Assembly: GCA_026018925.1 (NCBI GenBank)
Contig: JAKSZU010000018.1
Location: 7,773,320 to 7,837,319, forward strand
Length of the DNA: 64,000 nt
Reading direction: 5' to 3'
Origin: Tupaia tana
Lineage: Eukaryota; Chordata; Mammalia; Scandentia; Tupaiidae
The translations under genes were made by a program, and so were the position numbers. Positions within the stretch are counted from its first letter, which is position 1. Each line of letters starts with the position of its first letter. Shown piece after piece: positions 45,750 to 55,759 of the stretch. Under the pieces are notes generated by a model, which was given only the letters and a program-made list of their open reading frames with translations, ran no database searches and was not told the origin of the DNA.

Positions 45750-46460
45750 TGCAGGAAACCACACTAAAATTTAGGACTTGAGACAACAAGCACGCCTTGG
45801 CTCATGGTTTGGCAATGTCAGCAAGGTTGGGTGGGGGTGGCTTGTTCTGTTTCAGGCAATGGGCTGCCAGGTGACTCCTTGATCAGGACAATCTGCTAAG
45901 AGCACTGGAATGGCTTGGGATGGCTGATTGTCTTTCTGTGCCTGTGTGGTCTCTCACTCAGGAGTCTAGTCTGAGTTTTTTTATGTGACAACTGGATCCC
46001 AAGAGAAAGAAAGTAGAAATGTCCAGGCCTTTTTTGTTTGTTTGTTTGTTTTGCTATAGGGCATATGTGCTTGCCAGAAAGACAGAGAGAGACAGAAAGT
46101 GAGAAATCACCCCCAAGAGGGGATGGCCATGCCACAATCCCTTCTCCTCCACTCTCCTCTCAGGATCTTGGGCACACAGGCACACACGCCCGGCGTGAGT
46201 TTAAGCCACCAGGTCTGGGTCTTGAACAGCATTTGACTACATGAGAGTCCAGCGACATAGCCATTACGCCAACTGCTGATCCCTGTCCAGGCCTTTTAAG
46301 AACTAGATTTCAGAACTCACCCATCTCTCTGAAACATGGCATTGATCTTAAGACACAGGCCAATCCAGGTTGCAGGGAAGGTAAAATACTCCAACTCTTC
46401 ATGCAGACAGTGATGCAGATTCACGAGGATGGGAAGAATGGTTGGTGACCATCTTTGCAG
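45750..46460 (-). mobile_element. Ancient LTR (antisense), split by a SINE
   Basis: 'AATTTAGGACTTGAGACAAC', 'GCAATGGGCTGCCAGGTGAC', 'GTGTGGTCTCTCACTCAGG' and 'CCAAGAGAAAGAAAGTAG', with 'CCAGGCCTTTTAAGAACTAG' after the SINE, follow a common MaLR/ERVL-type LTR complement. Confidence 0.5.
46034..46284 (-). mobile_element. Type 1 SINE within an LTR (antisense)
   Basis: The target duplication GTCCAGGCCTTTT occurs at 46021-46033 and 46285-46297. A (GTTT)n tail complement precedes the body. Confidence 0.95.
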
Positions 46461-46599
46461 ACAACTTATACACCTGTATCATCTCCATCTGAAGGCTTTG
46501 TCAGTCTCAGAGAATCATCCTTGTTCTCCCAGGCACCTGTGCATCTCAGATGGAGCAGATGTACTGTGTAAACATTCAGAGCAAGGGGACTTGCTCTGA

Positions 46600-46790
46600 A
46601 CTTTAGAGATGGAGTTCTAGATTCTGTGTCTCACTCTCCTCCTTGCTTGCCATCATATCTTCATCAAGTTATTTAATGTCTTTGGACCTCAGTATTCACC
46701 TAAGTCAAAGGAAGACAATGGCAGTGCCCTCCTCACAAACTACATGAAGCATTTTACAGAGTTAATCCATGTGAACCATTAAGGGCAGTG
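46600..46790 (+). mobile_element. MIR SINE relic
   Basis: 'TCAAGTTATTTAATGTCTTT', 'GGACCTCAGTATTCACC' and 'GAGTTAATCCATGTGAACC' fit MIR. Confidence 0.6.
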
Positions 46791-47034
46791 CATGCCTACT
46801 GGGGCTCACCCTGCCCTCTCCTCTCTTGTGAGCTTCCAAAGGTGATACTGGCATCATCTTGGTGCTCCTGTGGTCTTATAAAGATTAGAATGTGGTGGCT
46901 GCTAAGCAAATATGTGATCACTAAATTAATTATGAACTGGGGTGTCATTTTCTTTAATTTCCTTCTGAAAGCAAATATTTCTTTTCAAAAAAGTATAAAT
47001 TGGATTAGAATATGTCATGTATGTTAGAGGCAAT

Positions 47035-47460
47035 TGCACTTATTCATTTATCCAGCAAATGTTTACTGAACACTTATTATGAGCGAGGCAGTTCATCAGG
47101 TTCTGGAGATATAACAAGGTGAATTAGCCATGCATGGCCCCTGCCCTTATGGTACTTATAGTCTAGTGGGAGGAGTAAAGTAAGTAAATGGAAGCCCAGA
47201 AAATAACATTAGATAGCAATATGTTTTGAAGAAAACAGTTGTAAGATAAATGGATTTTTCTTAGCCTAGAAGGAGGAATGAGATGTTACTTTGAGCTGGT
47301 GAACCAATTTTGGAATAGTTGAAATTTAAGCTGAGACTTGAAGGAGGAGAAATTGTCAATCACTGGGAGATATGTGGATACAGTTTCCAGGAAAAGAGAG
47401 AAGTAAGAACAAAGGCTTGTGGTAGAGGTGAGTGTAGAGGGTTCTACAAACATGAAAAGC
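47035..47460 (+). mobile_element. Unresolved ancient repeat (copy 5)
   Basis: 'CAAATGTTTACTGAACACTT', 'GGTTCTGGAGATATAACAAG', 'GGCCCCTGCCCTTATGGTAC', 'TATAGTCTAGTGGGAGG' and 'TAAGCTGAGACTTGAAGGAG' give the clearest view of the family start. Confidence 0.65.
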
Positions 47461-47869
47461 CTCGTGTGCTTTGAGTCTATGAGCAAAGGAGAAGAGAGGC
47501 AGGCAGGGGCTTACAGGGTAGCACCTTTAATTGAAATGTTACTCTGCAATAGACTACTATTGGAGGGGTTTACTATGAAAGTTGCAAATTGCTCTCCTTC
47601 CTGGGAGTCTATTCTTGGATCATTTTATTACTGTTAGGCACCCAATATAGCCAACATCCTGTATACCAAGTTGAGAAATTGAGGTATAGTGTGTGAGTAT
47701 GAGGTGGCAGTGGTAGCAACCTAGACTAGGAGGAGAGGGTCCTATTCCATCAACATTGGAAATGTGTTGATTTCTTGGAGCAAAATTAGATCATTGATTC
47801 TTTTTACACCAAGAGTGAAGTGATGACCAAGATGACCGTTTATTTCACTCTCTGTGCCAGGAACTCCTG

Positions 47870-48060
47870 AGTGTGTTGTAGACTCCCTTGCATAGCTTCT
47901 CAAAGCTCGCAAGGTCACTCCTACTGGCCTCTTTCTTTTACAGATGGGCACACTGAGTATAGATAAGGTGAGCGCATGCCTAAGGTTAAGCAGTTGGAGG
48001 TTTGATTCTGAGTGCCTGGGCCTCCTTTCTCCAGCACATTTCACAATTCTTCTCATTTGT
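47870..48060 (-). mobile_element. MIR SINE relic (antisense)
   Basis: 'CTTTTACAGATGGGCACACT' then 'CATGCCTAAGGTTAAGCAG' and 'TTTGATTCTGAGTGCCTGG' match the MIR complement. Confidence 0.65.
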
Positions 48061-48548
48061 ACCTCCTGCCAAAATGCCTCCCCAGACAGCCCAACTAGAT
48101 GGGGAATGAAACTGGATGAGAAGTCACAAGATGTTCTCTAGATCTTGCAGAAATCACGGGGCGAGAGATCTGTACTGGTTTCCGACAATGCTCCTGATGA
48201 GCAATTTAGCGATGAGCGGTGCACATGTGTGGGAGGGCCTGAAGCACAGGCTGCCTTCGGCACACATTTGTGCCATTGTCTGGTGTCTGCATACAACTTG
48301 AGATTTCCAAAATGCTCTCCGAGGAAGTGGATGAATGGCTTTTCTTCGGTTTTTAGACTCAGGGCTGAGGCAAGCAAAACATTGGCCTTAAGTCACACAA
48401 GCAGGATGATGGCAGCCACAGAGATCCACATGGAGAAGCCATATATCCCATGTTCTTCCAGCTAAATGTTAAGTGACTTGGCCTTCTGGTGAGGTCAGTA
48501 TTTCCAGAAAAATGTTTCTGGATCACACATTGAAAACTACTTCTTTGA
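48061..48548. other. Unique block with overlapping open frames on both strands
   Basis: 48140-48470 is open on both strands (plus frame 48145-48465, about 106 codons) and keeps several CpGs. No family signature, splice site pair or start context supports a gene. It may be constrained non-coding DNA. Confidence 0.3.
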
Positions 48549-48796
48549 GGGCCAGGCAGTGGTACAGTGTTAAAAATGCAACCCTCTGCAAGGCTGAGCT
48601 GCACAGGAAGGTTCAGGATTCACATCTGAGGACCTCCCTGAGCACACTGGGCAAGTGTGTGCCCATGACCTGAGGCTGGCCAGTGCTCAGGTGGATTGTG
48701 GCATCAAGACCTATTGGTCTACTGGGGGTGATGGCTTTCCATCTTTTTTTGTCTATTGCTTATGGAAGAAATCAATAAATAAACCTTAAAAATTTG
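48549..48796 (+). mobile_element. Type 2 SINE
   Basis: The head GGGCCAGGCAGTGGTACAG, 'GACCTCCCTGAGCACACTGG', 'GTGTGCCCATGACCTG' and the tail 'AATCAATAAATAAACC' give the most complete type 2 copy. Confidence 0.85.
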
Positions 48797-48959
48797 TCTG
48801 TTCAATAAGCATTAAATGTCTACCAGATCTCAGGCACTCTGGTAGGCAAAGGAGTATGGGGATGAATTAGACATAGTCCCAACCAGTGAAAAGCTGCCTA
48901 TTCGTTCCATTTTGATATCTGCCCTTCTTTGACCTCAGCATCTCCTAATCCAATCTGAG

Positions 48960-49105
48960 AGTGAGTAGGATGTGGGCTCTGAGATAAGACTGCCTGGGTT
49001 CAAACCTTGGTGCCTTGTGACTTTGGGCTAGTGCCTTAATTTTTCTGTCCCTCAGTTTCCTCATCTATAAAGCTATGAAAATAATACTATATACATAAAA
49101 CAATT
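48960..49105 (+). mobile_element. MIR SINE relic
   Basis: 'GACTGCCTGGGTTCAAACC' and 'CCTCAGTTTCCTCATCTATA' are unmistakable MIR text. Confidence 0.85.
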
Positions 49106-49200
49106 GTTTTGTAAATACAATGATGTAGTGCAACATTTTCTGTGGTTATTTGATGATGAGTATCACCTAGGGAACTTGTTCAAAATACAACTTCCCTTTG

Positions 49201-49405
49201 GACCAGGTAGTGGTACAGCAAAAAAGCAACTGGACCCATAAAAGAAGGTTCTGGGTTGAAGTACTAGGAATTCGCTGAGCACGCTGGGCATGTGGGTGCC
49301 TATGATCCTGGCTGGGATAGGCTAGGGGTGGATGGATCAAGCATGAAAACTATTGGGGTTACTCTCTCTCTCTCTTTGAATAAATAAATAAATACATGTA
49401 AAAGT
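49201..49405 (+). mobile_element. Type 2 SINE within MER5
   Basis: The head GGACCAGGTAGTGGTACAGC, 'GAGCACGCTGGGCATGTGG' and tail 'GAATAAATAAATAAATAC' identify it. Confidence 0.85.
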
Positions 49406-49447
49406 AATACAGCTTTGCATACAAATTCTGATTAAGTACTTTGGAGC

Positions 49448-49717
49448 CTAACACTTCTTTATTTTATTGCTAGAGGGCATGTGTACTCACCAGAGAGATA
49501 CACAGAGTCAGAGAGATCAATAGAGAGAGGAAGAAAGTACCCTTTCATGGGGTGTGGTCATACCATAATGCCCTCCCCTTTATTTCTCCATCCTGTCAGG
49601 ATTTGGGGCATGCATGCTCATGTGTATGGTTTGTTTTTCAAGCTACTGGGCTGTCAGTAAACTTTAGCTGGCCGTGTGGGATCCAGCTCTCTTAATCACT
49701 AGGATATGGGGCTGGCT
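49448..49717 (-). mobile_element. Type 1 SINE, old copy (antisense), within MER5
   Basis: 'GAGGGCATGTGTACTCACC', 'GTCATACCATAATGCCC', 'GGGGCATGCATGCTCATG' and 'TAGGATATGGGGCTGGC' are type 1 complement phrases. Confidence 0.8.
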
Positions 49718-49802
49718 ATTGTTTGTTTTTAAACAATATTCCAGATGATACTCGTTCTTAGGATAATCTGGGAAACACTAATACAAGGCATGGATTGGTT
49801 CT

Positions 49803-50005
49803 CAAGGCAATGATTCTTGATCTTAGCAGCACATTGAAATTACCTTTGGAACTTTAAAGATGTTGATACCCAACTTCCATGCAAGAGATTCCACTTCAGT
49901 ATCTTGGGGTATATATGAATGAATATGAATACGAATGAGATGTTTAAGGGTTCTCCAGGTGTTTGTACAGCATAGCTGAGGTTAAGATACCTGATGGAAA
50001 GAAGA
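49803..50005 (+). mobile_element. MER5-like hAT relic
   Basis: 'GATCTTAGCAGCACATTGAA', 'TTACCTTTGGAACTTTAAAG', 'GAGATTCCACTTCAGTATC' and 'GGGTTCTCCAGGTGTTTG' follow MER5-type order. Confidence 0.5.
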
Positions 50006-50706
50006 AGCTGGAGAGCCTCCAAAAGTCTTGACAGGACATTATCTCAGCAGTGGTGAGGAGGAAAGATTGGATGGGGATATTACTGGAGAACACAGGATGG
50101 GTCCTTGGCTAAGTCTTTCCTTCTTAAATAGGGTGGGTGACACACATGTTTACCACAGACAGAATCAAAACAAAAAGAAACAGTGGTGAGGTCAGTACAC
50201 ACAGCACACAAATCCACGTCGTGCCTTCTGTGGTAGACCCCTGGATGGAGGAAGGCCACACGTTTTCATCTGGATGTTCTGAGAGCCAAGCGCATGTCCA
50301 ACCCTAGCTGTTACTGACACCAGAGATCAACCCCCCTTGGGTTCTGAGCATGAAACACTCTTGAAAAGTGCTGACTGTCACTCTTAACAGCAGAGAGGCC
50401 ATGGCATTGCTTAACAAAGGAGATGACAGCATGTGTTCTGCTCCACCTCAATCTGAGAGTATCTACTTTTCAGGATTTGGACACTCAAATTTAACCTTTT
50501 TAAAGCATTCATGCATGTTATTACATTCCACATTTTATGCATTACTATATGTAGATAAACATTTCTTAATAAATTTATTGTAAAATCCTATTTTTGCTTC
50601 CTAAAAGTAATGATAGGCTCTTGAAAGTCAACTAAATAGTACATTCCATTTTATTGCTAGTGCTGGAAGTATCAGGCTGGACTTTTCAATATGTATACTG
50701 TTACTT
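50006..50706. other. No recognised feature
   Basis: Unique sequence. Confidence 0.45.
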
Positions 50707-50722
50707 CTCCATGTCATATCTT

Positions 50723-50982
50723 TTTTTTTTTTTTTTAGAGGTTTTTGCTATAGGGCACATGTGCTCGCCAGACAGACAGAGAGACAGAGAGATAGAAAGC
50801 GAGAAATCAACCCCCGGGGGATGGCCACGCTGCAATCCCTTCTCCTCCATTCTCCTCTTGGGATCTTGGGCACGCACGCACACGCACCCGGCGTGAGTTT
50901 AAGCCACCGGGTCCGGGACTCAAACCATGGTCGACTATGTGGGAGTCCAGCGACATAGCCATTATGCTAACTGCTGGTCCCC
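50723..50982 (-). mobile_element. Young type 1 SINE (antisense)
   Basis: It is flanked by CTCCATGTCATATCTT at 50707-50722 and 50983-50998. Most body CpGs are retained. Confidence 0.95.
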
Positions 50983-51334
50983 CTCCATGTCATATCTTAA
51001 GCATTCATTATCAAATGCCAATAGTTTCTGTGGTATAGTAACAGGACTCTTTCTAATGAGATATTAAGCAGGATGGTAGCATCCTAGCCTTGCTCCCTTA
51101 GTGGCTTTAAAAATTATTTGCCCCCTGTTTGTGTAGAGTCTTAAACTCTTCTGTTTGAGGTTGCCTAAAGTTTATGTAGCCATGGACACTTTTCCTTGTC
51201 CTTACTATTTCCTAGTCATAGGATGTTGCAAACGGGGCTTCCGTGAGGCTCCTCACACTTCAAATGTCACCCCATCATTGCTGTAGGAAAGCGACATCAC
51301 AGAGGCAAAGGGGGAAGAAGAAGCAATGAAGAAA

Positions 51335-51505
51335 TAGTAATTAAGTACCTGTCCTGTGTCAGGCACTTTATGCATTATGCATCTGAATGAGAGAACACAC
51401 TAAACTCGCATTAGTTATCCAGTTTAACAAGGAAGGCAAGTGAGGCTTACAGAAGGCAAACAGCATCTCCAAGAGCGCACAGCAAGTAAGAAATCAGAGA
51501 AAAAT
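51335..51505 (-). mobile_element. MIR SINE relic (antisense)
   Basis: 'CCTGTCCTGTGTCAGGCACT' through 'CAAGAGCGCACAGCAAGTAA' is the MIR complement. Confidence 0.75.
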
Positions 51506-52490
51506 GGAATCTTAAATCTAACTTTCATGCCCAAGTTCTGTACCTGGTGGCATACATTTCTGAGGCTAAACCTGAAAACGTAGCCCAGCTGGTTTCAATT
51601 CCACACTTCGTTCTAGCCCTTCCACTGAGTGGAGCTATGAAAGCTCAATACAATACTTGGGGAAGCTATTTGAAGGCTCCAAAAGTAGTACACAGTTGGG
51701 GAAGACGACCAGCATTCGAAGTGCCAATGAACCTGTGGTGAGTTTACCACCTCCTTTCCTTTGTCCCACAGCCTGTACTCCAGGCAGCTCAAAACACAAA
51801 AGTGGATATCAGTAATACAGAGAGAGCAACAAAAGGTGTTTAGCTCTGACATATGGAGCAGGAATAGGGACTCTTGATGCTGGTAACATTATGAAAAAGA
51901 CCTTTACTTCCTTGAGCTGCAGTGTCCAGACAATCATCACATGGCGGTGGCAGGGCAGTGTCATTAATGGCAATGAAAGTCTGCCAGTTTCTGAAATGCT
52001 GAGGATGCGTTAGAGGGAAACTTCTCTAATGGATTCCAAGAGGCTGTGGCAAATCCCCATTGCTTTGTGCCCCTCCTGACTTCCTTTCACTTGTACATGG
52101 CTGAAGACACAGTCGTGGGAAGGACATGGTAGGGTAAGGTAACTAGAACCCCCACTTCCGATAGGAGGACCGAAAAGGGGGGGGGGACTCAAAAAAAGTG
52201 GGATGTAGTAGGAAATTATATAGAAGAAACCTATTGCATTGTGAATGAACTGGGCTCACTCCCACATGGAACATGTGTTTCTAATCCCAAAGGGCATACG
52301 AAAGATTTTGGGAACTGAACTAAGGGAGAGACCACCACCCTGATAGCTCACTGGGTGGGATGCTAGTGGGACAAATCCAAATAGCAGTGCATGGGCTTTG
52401 AAAATGGGACTGGAATTAAAACCGCAGGCTATAAAAGTCTGGGGGAAATTTGTAGCCTTAACCAACAAGGTTGGCTGTCTAGTTAAACAG
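51506..52490. other. No recognised feature
   Basis: Unique sequence with a 10-nt G run at 52179-52188. Confidence 0.4.
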
Positions 52491-52590
52491 AAATGTCAGC
52501 CCAAATGTGGTGGCAAAAGCTGATAAGGTGTGAGCCACACAGGCAGAGACCACAAGGGAGGCCTAAACTTGATTCCTGGTTCAATCTAAA

Positions 52591-52800
52591 GGCCAGGGAT
52601 GATGGCACGTGTCTGTAACCCTGACAGTTCAGAGAAACTGAGGCAGAAGGATCATAAACTAGAGGCTGGCCAGGGCAGCGTAATGAGACCCTGTCTAAGA
52701 AAGAACTGGGTGTGGTTGCATATGCCTTTACCCCCAGTTTAAAGGCTGAGGCAGTAGGCTCCACCATGGTGATGCTCTGTCTTAGAAAAATTAAAAAGTT
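52591..52800 (+). mobile_element. 7SL-derived (Alu/B1-like) SINE dimer
   Basis: Monomer 1 reads GGCCAGGGATGATGGCACG...'AAACTGAGGCAGAAGGATCA'...'TAATGAGACCCTGTCTAAGA'. A shorter monomer 2 starts CTGGGTGTGGTTGCATATGC and ends 'GATGCTCTGTCTTAGAAAAA'. The first monomer lacks the segment deleted in B1-type ancestors. The 100 bases upstream have a GGTTCAATC string that might be a fused tRNA-like part. Confidence 0.8.
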
Positions 52801-53011
52801 AATATTAACTGTATGATTTAACAATTTCCAGTGTCTTCTACCAATAATCAAATATCCAGGATACAACCCAGCATTATCCAACATTACCAGGTATATAAGG
52901 AACCAAGAATATAACTTACATGGGAAAAGATAATAAAATGCCAATGCCAGAATGAAAAGATATTCAATAAAGGCCATTTTTTCTTTTCCTTTCTTCTTTA
53001 GTTATTATTTT

Positions 53012-53218
53012 TTCTTTAGTTTTTGCTATGGATTATGCACTCATACTCAAGAGAGAGGTAGAGAGAGAGAGATATCACACGCAGGGTAAATGGTCATGCC
53101 ACAGTCTCTTCTTCTCAACTCCGTTTTGGGCACACACATATACACTCCTGGCATATCTCTTGAACCATTCAGTTGGCTATGTGGGGTCAGCCCACCACCA
53201 TGGTACTTAGCTGGCCCA
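53012..53218 (-). mobile_element. Type 1 SINE, old copy (antisense), in L1
   Basis: 'TTGCTATGGATTATGCACTC', 'GTCATGCCACAGTCTC' and 'CCATGGTACTTAGCTGGCCC' identify a decayed copy. Confidence 0.75.
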
Positions 53219-53262
53219 ATATCCAATAAAAACTTTAAAACAACTATTATTAAAATCATCCT

Positions 53263-53537
53263 GGGAACCAGCAGTTAGCGTAATGGCTATGTCGCTGGAC
53301 TCCCACGTAGTCGACCGCGGTTCGCGTCTCGGACCCGGTGGCTTACAACTCACGCCGGGCGCGTGTGCGTGCGTGCCCAAGATCCCGAGAGGAGAATGGA
53401 GGAGAAGGGATTGCGGCGTGACCATCCCCCCTGGGGGGTGATTTCTCGCTTTCTGTCTCTATGTCTCTCTCTGTCTGTCTGGCGAGCGCACGCGCCCTAT
53501 AGCAAAAAAAAAAAAAAAAACCTCTCCAAAAAAAAAA
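53263..53537 (+). mobile_element. Young type 1 SINE in L1
   Basis: It is flanked by AAAATCATCC at 53252-53261 and 53538-53547. A box zone TTAGCGTAATGG is intact and the B box has one change (GGTTCGCGTCT). Confidence 0.95.
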
Positions 53538-53599
53538 AAAATCATCCAAAAAGTAAAACTATACTTTTTTATATTCTAAATTACTTTAATGATGGTCTT

Positions 53600-53985
53600 T
53601 ACCATGTATATTGGTCAGAGAGAGAGAGAGAGAGAGAAAGAGATATATATAGAGAAAGAGCACTTTATTATGAGGAATTGGCTCACATGATTGTGGAGGC
53701 TTAAGAGTCACAAGCTCTACAATCCGAAGACCAGAGAAGTAGGAGAGCTTATAGTGTAATTTCCAGTATGGATCTGAAAGCGAAGAAGACAAATGTCCCA
53801 GCTCAAGACTGTAAGGTAAAGAAACAAAATCTCCCTCTCTCTGCCTTTTCCTACTTATGCCTTCAATGAACCAGATAAAGCCCACCCACAATGGGGAGGG
53901 CAATGTGCCTTACTCAGCCTACTGGTCCAAATGTTAATCTTATGTAGGCATACCCTCACAGACACAAAAACTGTACACTTTCGAA
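53600..53985 (-). mobile_element. LTR-like ancient repeat in L1
   Basis: 'TATATTGGTCAGAGAGAG', 'GAGGAATTGGCTCACATGAT', 'AAATGTCCCAGCTCAAGAC', 'AAGCCCACCCACAATGGGG' and 'AATGTTAATCTTATGTAGGC' follow a frequent mammalian repeat with TG..CA ends. I recall it as an LTR; subfamily unresolved. Confidence 0.55.
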
Positions 53986-54182
53986 AAGAATGAAGTAATA
54001 GATGTGTTTGCCAACAGAAGCTATATAAAAAATGCAAATTTAAAAAATAAACAAAAAACCCTCACTGAATATATTTTACACCAGAATGGAGACTAAAGAG
54101 AAAAGAACGTAGAGTGAACCTGAAGATAGAGCTATCAACAGATAGTACTCAGTCTGAAAAACTGGAAGAAAGAGATTGAGGG

Positions 54183-54688
54183 GCTACCATTAAAAAAATA
54201 ATAATAAAACCATGGCATTTGATAGAAAGTGGACAAATACGGAAGATTTATTGCTGAGTGAAACAAGGCAGGCTGTGAAAGAGAGACATTGTATGTCTCC
54301 ACTTAACATATACTAATTGCACTCTATTGTAGAGACTGAAAGATTGGAGGACATAAGTGCATTAAAAATAGTTACAGACACTGGAGACAGTGTGGAAGAA
54401 GGGTGAGAGGGGAGAAGACTTTAGGGAAGGAAATTAGGCAGAAAAAATAGATAGGTAATACATTTGTGGGACAGAGAAATGGTTTATTACCTGTTGATTA
54501 TAAAGTGTGTAGTATTCTCAGTGGGACTGGTCTGAGGTGCATTTCATGTTGTGTATATTCTCTTTAAAAGCTAAATGATCTATAGTGATTGAATGTATAA
54601 AATAATAATAATAGTGATAAGTAAAATTTAAAGAGTAATTAATTAAAAGTGACTCTCAAAATGGAAAAAAATAAAAAGAAAGAAAAAA
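54183..54688 (+). mobile_element. L1 3' end inserted in L1 with a 12-bp target duplication
   Basis: AGAGATTGAGGG occurs at 54171-54182 and 54689-54700. Between them lies an L1 3' UTR ('GCTGAGTGAAACAAGGCAGG', 'GACACTGGAGACAGTGTGG') ending in an A-rich tail. The same 3' UTR type is at 58.6 kb. Confidence 0.85.
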
Positions 54689-54698
54689 AGAGATTGAG

Positions 54699-54930
54699 GG
54701 ACTGGGTGGTGGTATAATAATAATGCAGTGCTGTAAGGTTGACCCACATGGAAAGGTTCTGGGTTCGTGTCTACAGACTTTCCTAAACACACATCAGGCA
54801 TGTGCATGCATATGATCTAGGGCTGGCTGGAGCTGGGGGTGGATTTAGCATGAAGTCCTTGTTGGGGGTACTTATTTCCCTATCTCTCTGTCTCTTTCAC
54901 TCATGGAAGAAACTTTTTTAGAAAGGGAAA
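54699..54930 (+). mobile_element. Type 2 SINE at the L1 insertion edge
   Basis: GGACTGGGTGGTGGTATAAT head, B box GGTTCTGGGTTCGTGTC, tail 'TTCACTCATGGAAGAAAC'. It starts at the right target duplication of the L1 3' end. Confidence 0.85.
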
Positions 54931-54958
54931 AAGTTATTGAAAATTTAAAAAAATCCTT

Positions 54959-55246
54959 GGGACCAGCAGTTAGCATAATGGCTATGTCGCTGAACTCCCA
55001 TGTAGCCAACTGCAGTTCGAGTTCTGGACCTGGTGTCTTAAACTCATGCTGGGTGCGTGTGCGTGCTTGCCCAAGATCCCAAGAGGAGAATGGAGGAGAA
55101 GGGATTGCGGTGTGGCCAACCCCCGGGGGCGGGGGGTGATTTCTCGTTTTCTATCTCCCTGTCTCTCTCTGTCTTTTAGATGAGCGCAAGCACCCTATAG
55201 CATAAAAAAAAAAAAAAAAAAAAAAACCCTACCCCCCACCCCCCCA
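54959..55246 (+). mobile_element. Type 1 SINE in L1
   Basis: It is flanked by AAAAAAATCCT copies ending at 54957 and 55257. Head TTAGCATAATGGC and B box AGTTCGAGTTC are slightly decayed. A C-rich stretch follows the A tail. Confidence 0.92.
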
Positions 55247-55487
55247 AAAAAAATCCTCAGGAAGCCATGAGACAACAGCAAAATGCTTAACTTTGTATTA
55301 TAGAAGTCTCAGGAGAGGAGAAAGTGTTACACAGAAAAAGATATCTGAAGATATTAAAGAGTAGCTAAAAACACTCCAAATTTGACAAACGATATAACTC
55401 TACTGATTGATGATTTTGGTGATTTTCAAAGAGAATAAATCTAATGAAATACATGCCAGGTACATTATAATCAAAGAATTAAAATCT

Positions 55488-55759
55488 GGGACCAGCAGTT
55501 AGCGTAATGGCTATGTCGCTGGACTCCCACGTAGTCGACCGCGGTTCGAGTCCCGGACCCGGCGGCTTAAACTCACGCCGGGCGCGTGTGCGTGCGTGCC
55601 CAAGATCCCGAGAGGAGAATGGAGGAGAAGGGATTGCGGCGTGGCCATCCCCCCTGGGGGGTGATTTCCTGCTTTCTATCTCTCTGTCTGTCTGGCGAGC
55701 ACACGCGCCCTATAGCAAAAACCTCTCCAAAAAAAAAAAAAAAAGAAAAAGAAAAAAAA
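55488..55759 (+). mobile_element. Youngest-looking type 1 SINE, reference copy
   Basis: It is flanked by AAAGAATTAAAATCT at 55473-55487 and 55760-55774. The A box TTAGCGTAATGGC and B box GGTTCGAGTCCCGG are perfect; nearly all CpGs survive. The body holds a C6-T-G6 inverted repeat at 55649-55661. Confidence 0.97.

Larger units (their letters stand above)
49120..49790 (+). mobile_element. MER5-like hAT relic split by two SINEs
   Basis: 'GAGTATCACCTAGGGAACTT' at 49158 continues at 49424 ('AAATTCTGATTAAGTACTTT') and again at 49740 ('CCAGATGATACTC..TTCTTAGGATAATCTG'), reading through two later insertions. Confidence 0.55.

Noticed and set aside
52483-52977. 164-codon minus-strand gene
   Set aside because: It overlaps the 7SL-derived SINE and L1 text in antisense; no family signature.
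55488-55562. Functional tRNA gene from the head of the SINE
   Set aside because: The A and B boxes are present, but the sequence continues into the SINE body and A tail, with a target duplication; it does not close a canonical acceptor stem.
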